Positions 62,955-64,000 of a DNA stretch of 64,000 bases are shown piece by piece; positions within the stretch are counted from its first letter, which is position 1, and each line of letters begins with the position of its first letter. The stretch lies in NCBI GenBank assembly GCA_963837715.1, contig CAWIOF010000002.1, positions 434,001-498,000 on the forward strand. The letters run 5' to 3'. The position numbers were made by a program, and so were the translations under genes. The DNA comes from JANYLB01 sp963837715. GTDB taxonomy: Bacteria > Actinomycetota > Acidimicrobiia > IMCC26256 > JANYLB01. Under the pieces are notes generated by a model. It was not told the DNA's origin. It did no database searches and saw only the letters and a program-made list of their open reading frames with translations.

Positions 62955-64000
62955 GTGTTCCTGAAGTCACTGACCCTTCGGGGGTTCAAGTCGTTCGCCG
63001 ACAAGACCGTGCTCGACTTCGAGCCCGGCGTGACCGTGGTCGTCGGGCCGAACGGTTCGGGGAAGTCGAACCTGGTCGACGCGGTGGCGTGGGTGCTCGG
63101 CGCCCAGGGCGCTCGTTCGCTGCGCGGAACGAAGATGGACGACGTGATCTTCGCGGGGACGTCGGACCGCCCGTCGCTCGGTCGCGCGGAGGTGTCGCTC
63201 ACCATCGACAACTCGTCGGGCATGCTGCCGATCGAGTTCTCCGAGGTCACGATCACCCGTCTGTTGTTTCGCACCGGTGAGTCGGAGTATCAGCTCAACG
63301 GCGCGCCGTGCCGGCTGCTCGACATCCAGGAGATGCTCTCCGACACCGGGATCGGCCGGCAGCAGCACGTGATCGTCGGGCAGGGTCAGCTCGACCAGGT
63401 GCTCAACTCCCGCCCCGAGGACCGGCGCGCCATCATCGAGGAAGCGGCCGGGATCCTGAAGTACCGCAAGCGTCGCGAGAAGGCCGAGCGGCGACTCGAG
63501 GCGACCGAGGGCAGCCTGCTCCGACTGAACGACCTGCTGCGCGAGGTCCGACGTGGACTCGCGCCGCTCCAGCGCCAGGCCGACGCCGCACGCCGCCACG
63601 ACGGCCTCGTCGACGAGGTCCGTGCCATCCGCCTCCACCTCGCGGGCCACGAGCTCGCCGGCCTGCAGGCCCGGCTGGAGCGGCTCCGGGAACAGGGCAC
63701 CGGGTTCGGCACCCGCGATCGCGAGATCCGGAATCGTCTCCGCGAGCTCGACGTGTCGGTCATGGAACGCGAGCAGACGGTCTCGCGTCTGGGCGACGAC
63801 GAACTGAACGACGCGCTCGTACGCGTCGGGTCCCTCCGTGAACGCACTCGCGGCCTCGCCGCGCTGGTCACCGAGAAGCAGCGCGGACTCGAACGAGAGC
63901 TCGCGGCCGCGGCCGACGAAGGCGTGATCGAGACGCTCGTGGCCGACGCCGCGGCGGCGCGTGCCGAGCTCGAAGGGGTCGAGCTCGAAGCCGCCGAGCT
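62955..64000 (+). CDS. smc: Chromosome segregation protein SMC, 3' end missing
   Basis: 348 residues of the N-terminus are visible. FLKSLTLRGFKSFADKTVLD, VVGPNGSGKSNLVDAVAWVL (Walker A), ISDTG-like LSDTGIGRQQHVIVGQGQLD and AAGILKYRKRREKAERRLE, leading into a coiled coil, are standard SMC. GTG 62955 follows GAAGGA by 5 nt; TTG 62951 is out of frame. No frame break is seen here. It continues beyond the window. Confidence 0.97.
   Translation, partial: MFLKSLTLRGFKSFADKTVLDFEPGVTVVVGPNGSGKSNLVDAVAWVLGAQGARSLRGTKMDDVIFAGTSDRPSLGRAEVSLTIDNSSGMLPIEFSEVTITRLLFRTGESEYQLNGAPCRLLDIQEMLSDTGIGRQQHVIVGQGQLDQVLNSRPEDRRAIIEEAAGILKYRKRREKAERRLEATEGSLLRLNDLLREVRRGLAPLQRQADAARRHDGLVDEVRAIRLHLAGHELAGLQARLERLREQGTGFGTRDREIRNRLRELDVSVMEREQTVSRLGDDELNDALVRVGSLRERTRGLAALVTEKQRGLERELAAAADEGVIETLVADAAAARAELEGVELEAAE

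Overview
The window is a GC-rich chromosomal segment of a bacterium, most likely an actinomycete-type organism (Actinomycetota; an Acidimicrobiia-like lineage is my guess, not proven). Supporting signs are UvrD2 with a C-terminal HRDC domain, two F420-type luciferase-like oxidoreductases, Cys-rich (zinc) forms of ribosomal proteins L28 and L32, many GTG starts, frequent 4-bp GTGA/ATGA stop-start overlaps, and at least ten genes where a TAnnnT box lies 6-7 nt before the start codon, as in leaderless transcription. I found no tRNA, rRNA, CRISPR array, prophage or insertion sequence.

Layout. 1-4.3 kb: end of an alpha-methylacyl-CoA racemase gene, membrane and secreted proteins, purK. 4.5-9.1 kb: gltB, closed by a strong hairpin and without gltD. 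9.2-12.2 kb: DUF1003 and MgtE-N/CBS proteins, a LemA-like protein and a thermonuclease. 12.2-14.0 kb: a TetR regulator divergent from a DUF4395/thioredoxin-like pair, bracketed by a 126-bp exact duplication of the thermonuclease 3' part. 14-28 kb: mixed housekeeping and membrane genes, including cold-shock protein, haemolysin III-like protein, a PLP decarboxylase, uvrD2, a sugar-lactone oxidase and a BtuF-like protein. 28-38 kb: a galactoside region (ilvA, GH36, GH2, galK, acyltransferase, galT). 38-45.6 kb: two F420-type oxidoreductases, PAC2 protein, acyl-CoA synthetase, ddl, a phosphotransferase. 45.6-52.5 kb: RAM-domain protein, GH3 glycosidase, pckG, a fused aldolase-dehydrogenase. 52.7-64 kb: the conserved block rpmB / DAK-type kinase - recG - rsmD - coaD - coiled-coil protein / yceD - rpmF - plsX - ACP-like - rnc - mutM - acylphosphatase - smc.

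How they fit. GH36, GH2 and GH3 would release sugars; galK and galT would feed galactose into central metabolism; pckG serves gluconeogenesis and the aldolase-dehydrogenase deoxy-sugar breakdown. The last block joins ribosome assembly, CoA and lipid synthesis, RNA processing, DNA repair and chromosome segregation.

Two points stand out. First, an apparently undescribed interspersed repeat of about 80 bp, with constant arms and a locus-specific core of about 21 bp, occurs in gaps at 22.1 kb (three tandem copies), 50.4 kb (two), 52.6 kb and 62.8 kb, with a likely remnant inside a coding start at 25.2 kb. Second, twelve otherwise good genes carry 20 single-base frame breaks, 18 of them +1; these look more like consensus sequence errors than biology, and they create several misleading long open frames. 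A further oddity is an acyl-carrier-like protein between plsX and rnc that lacks the phosphopantetheine serine.
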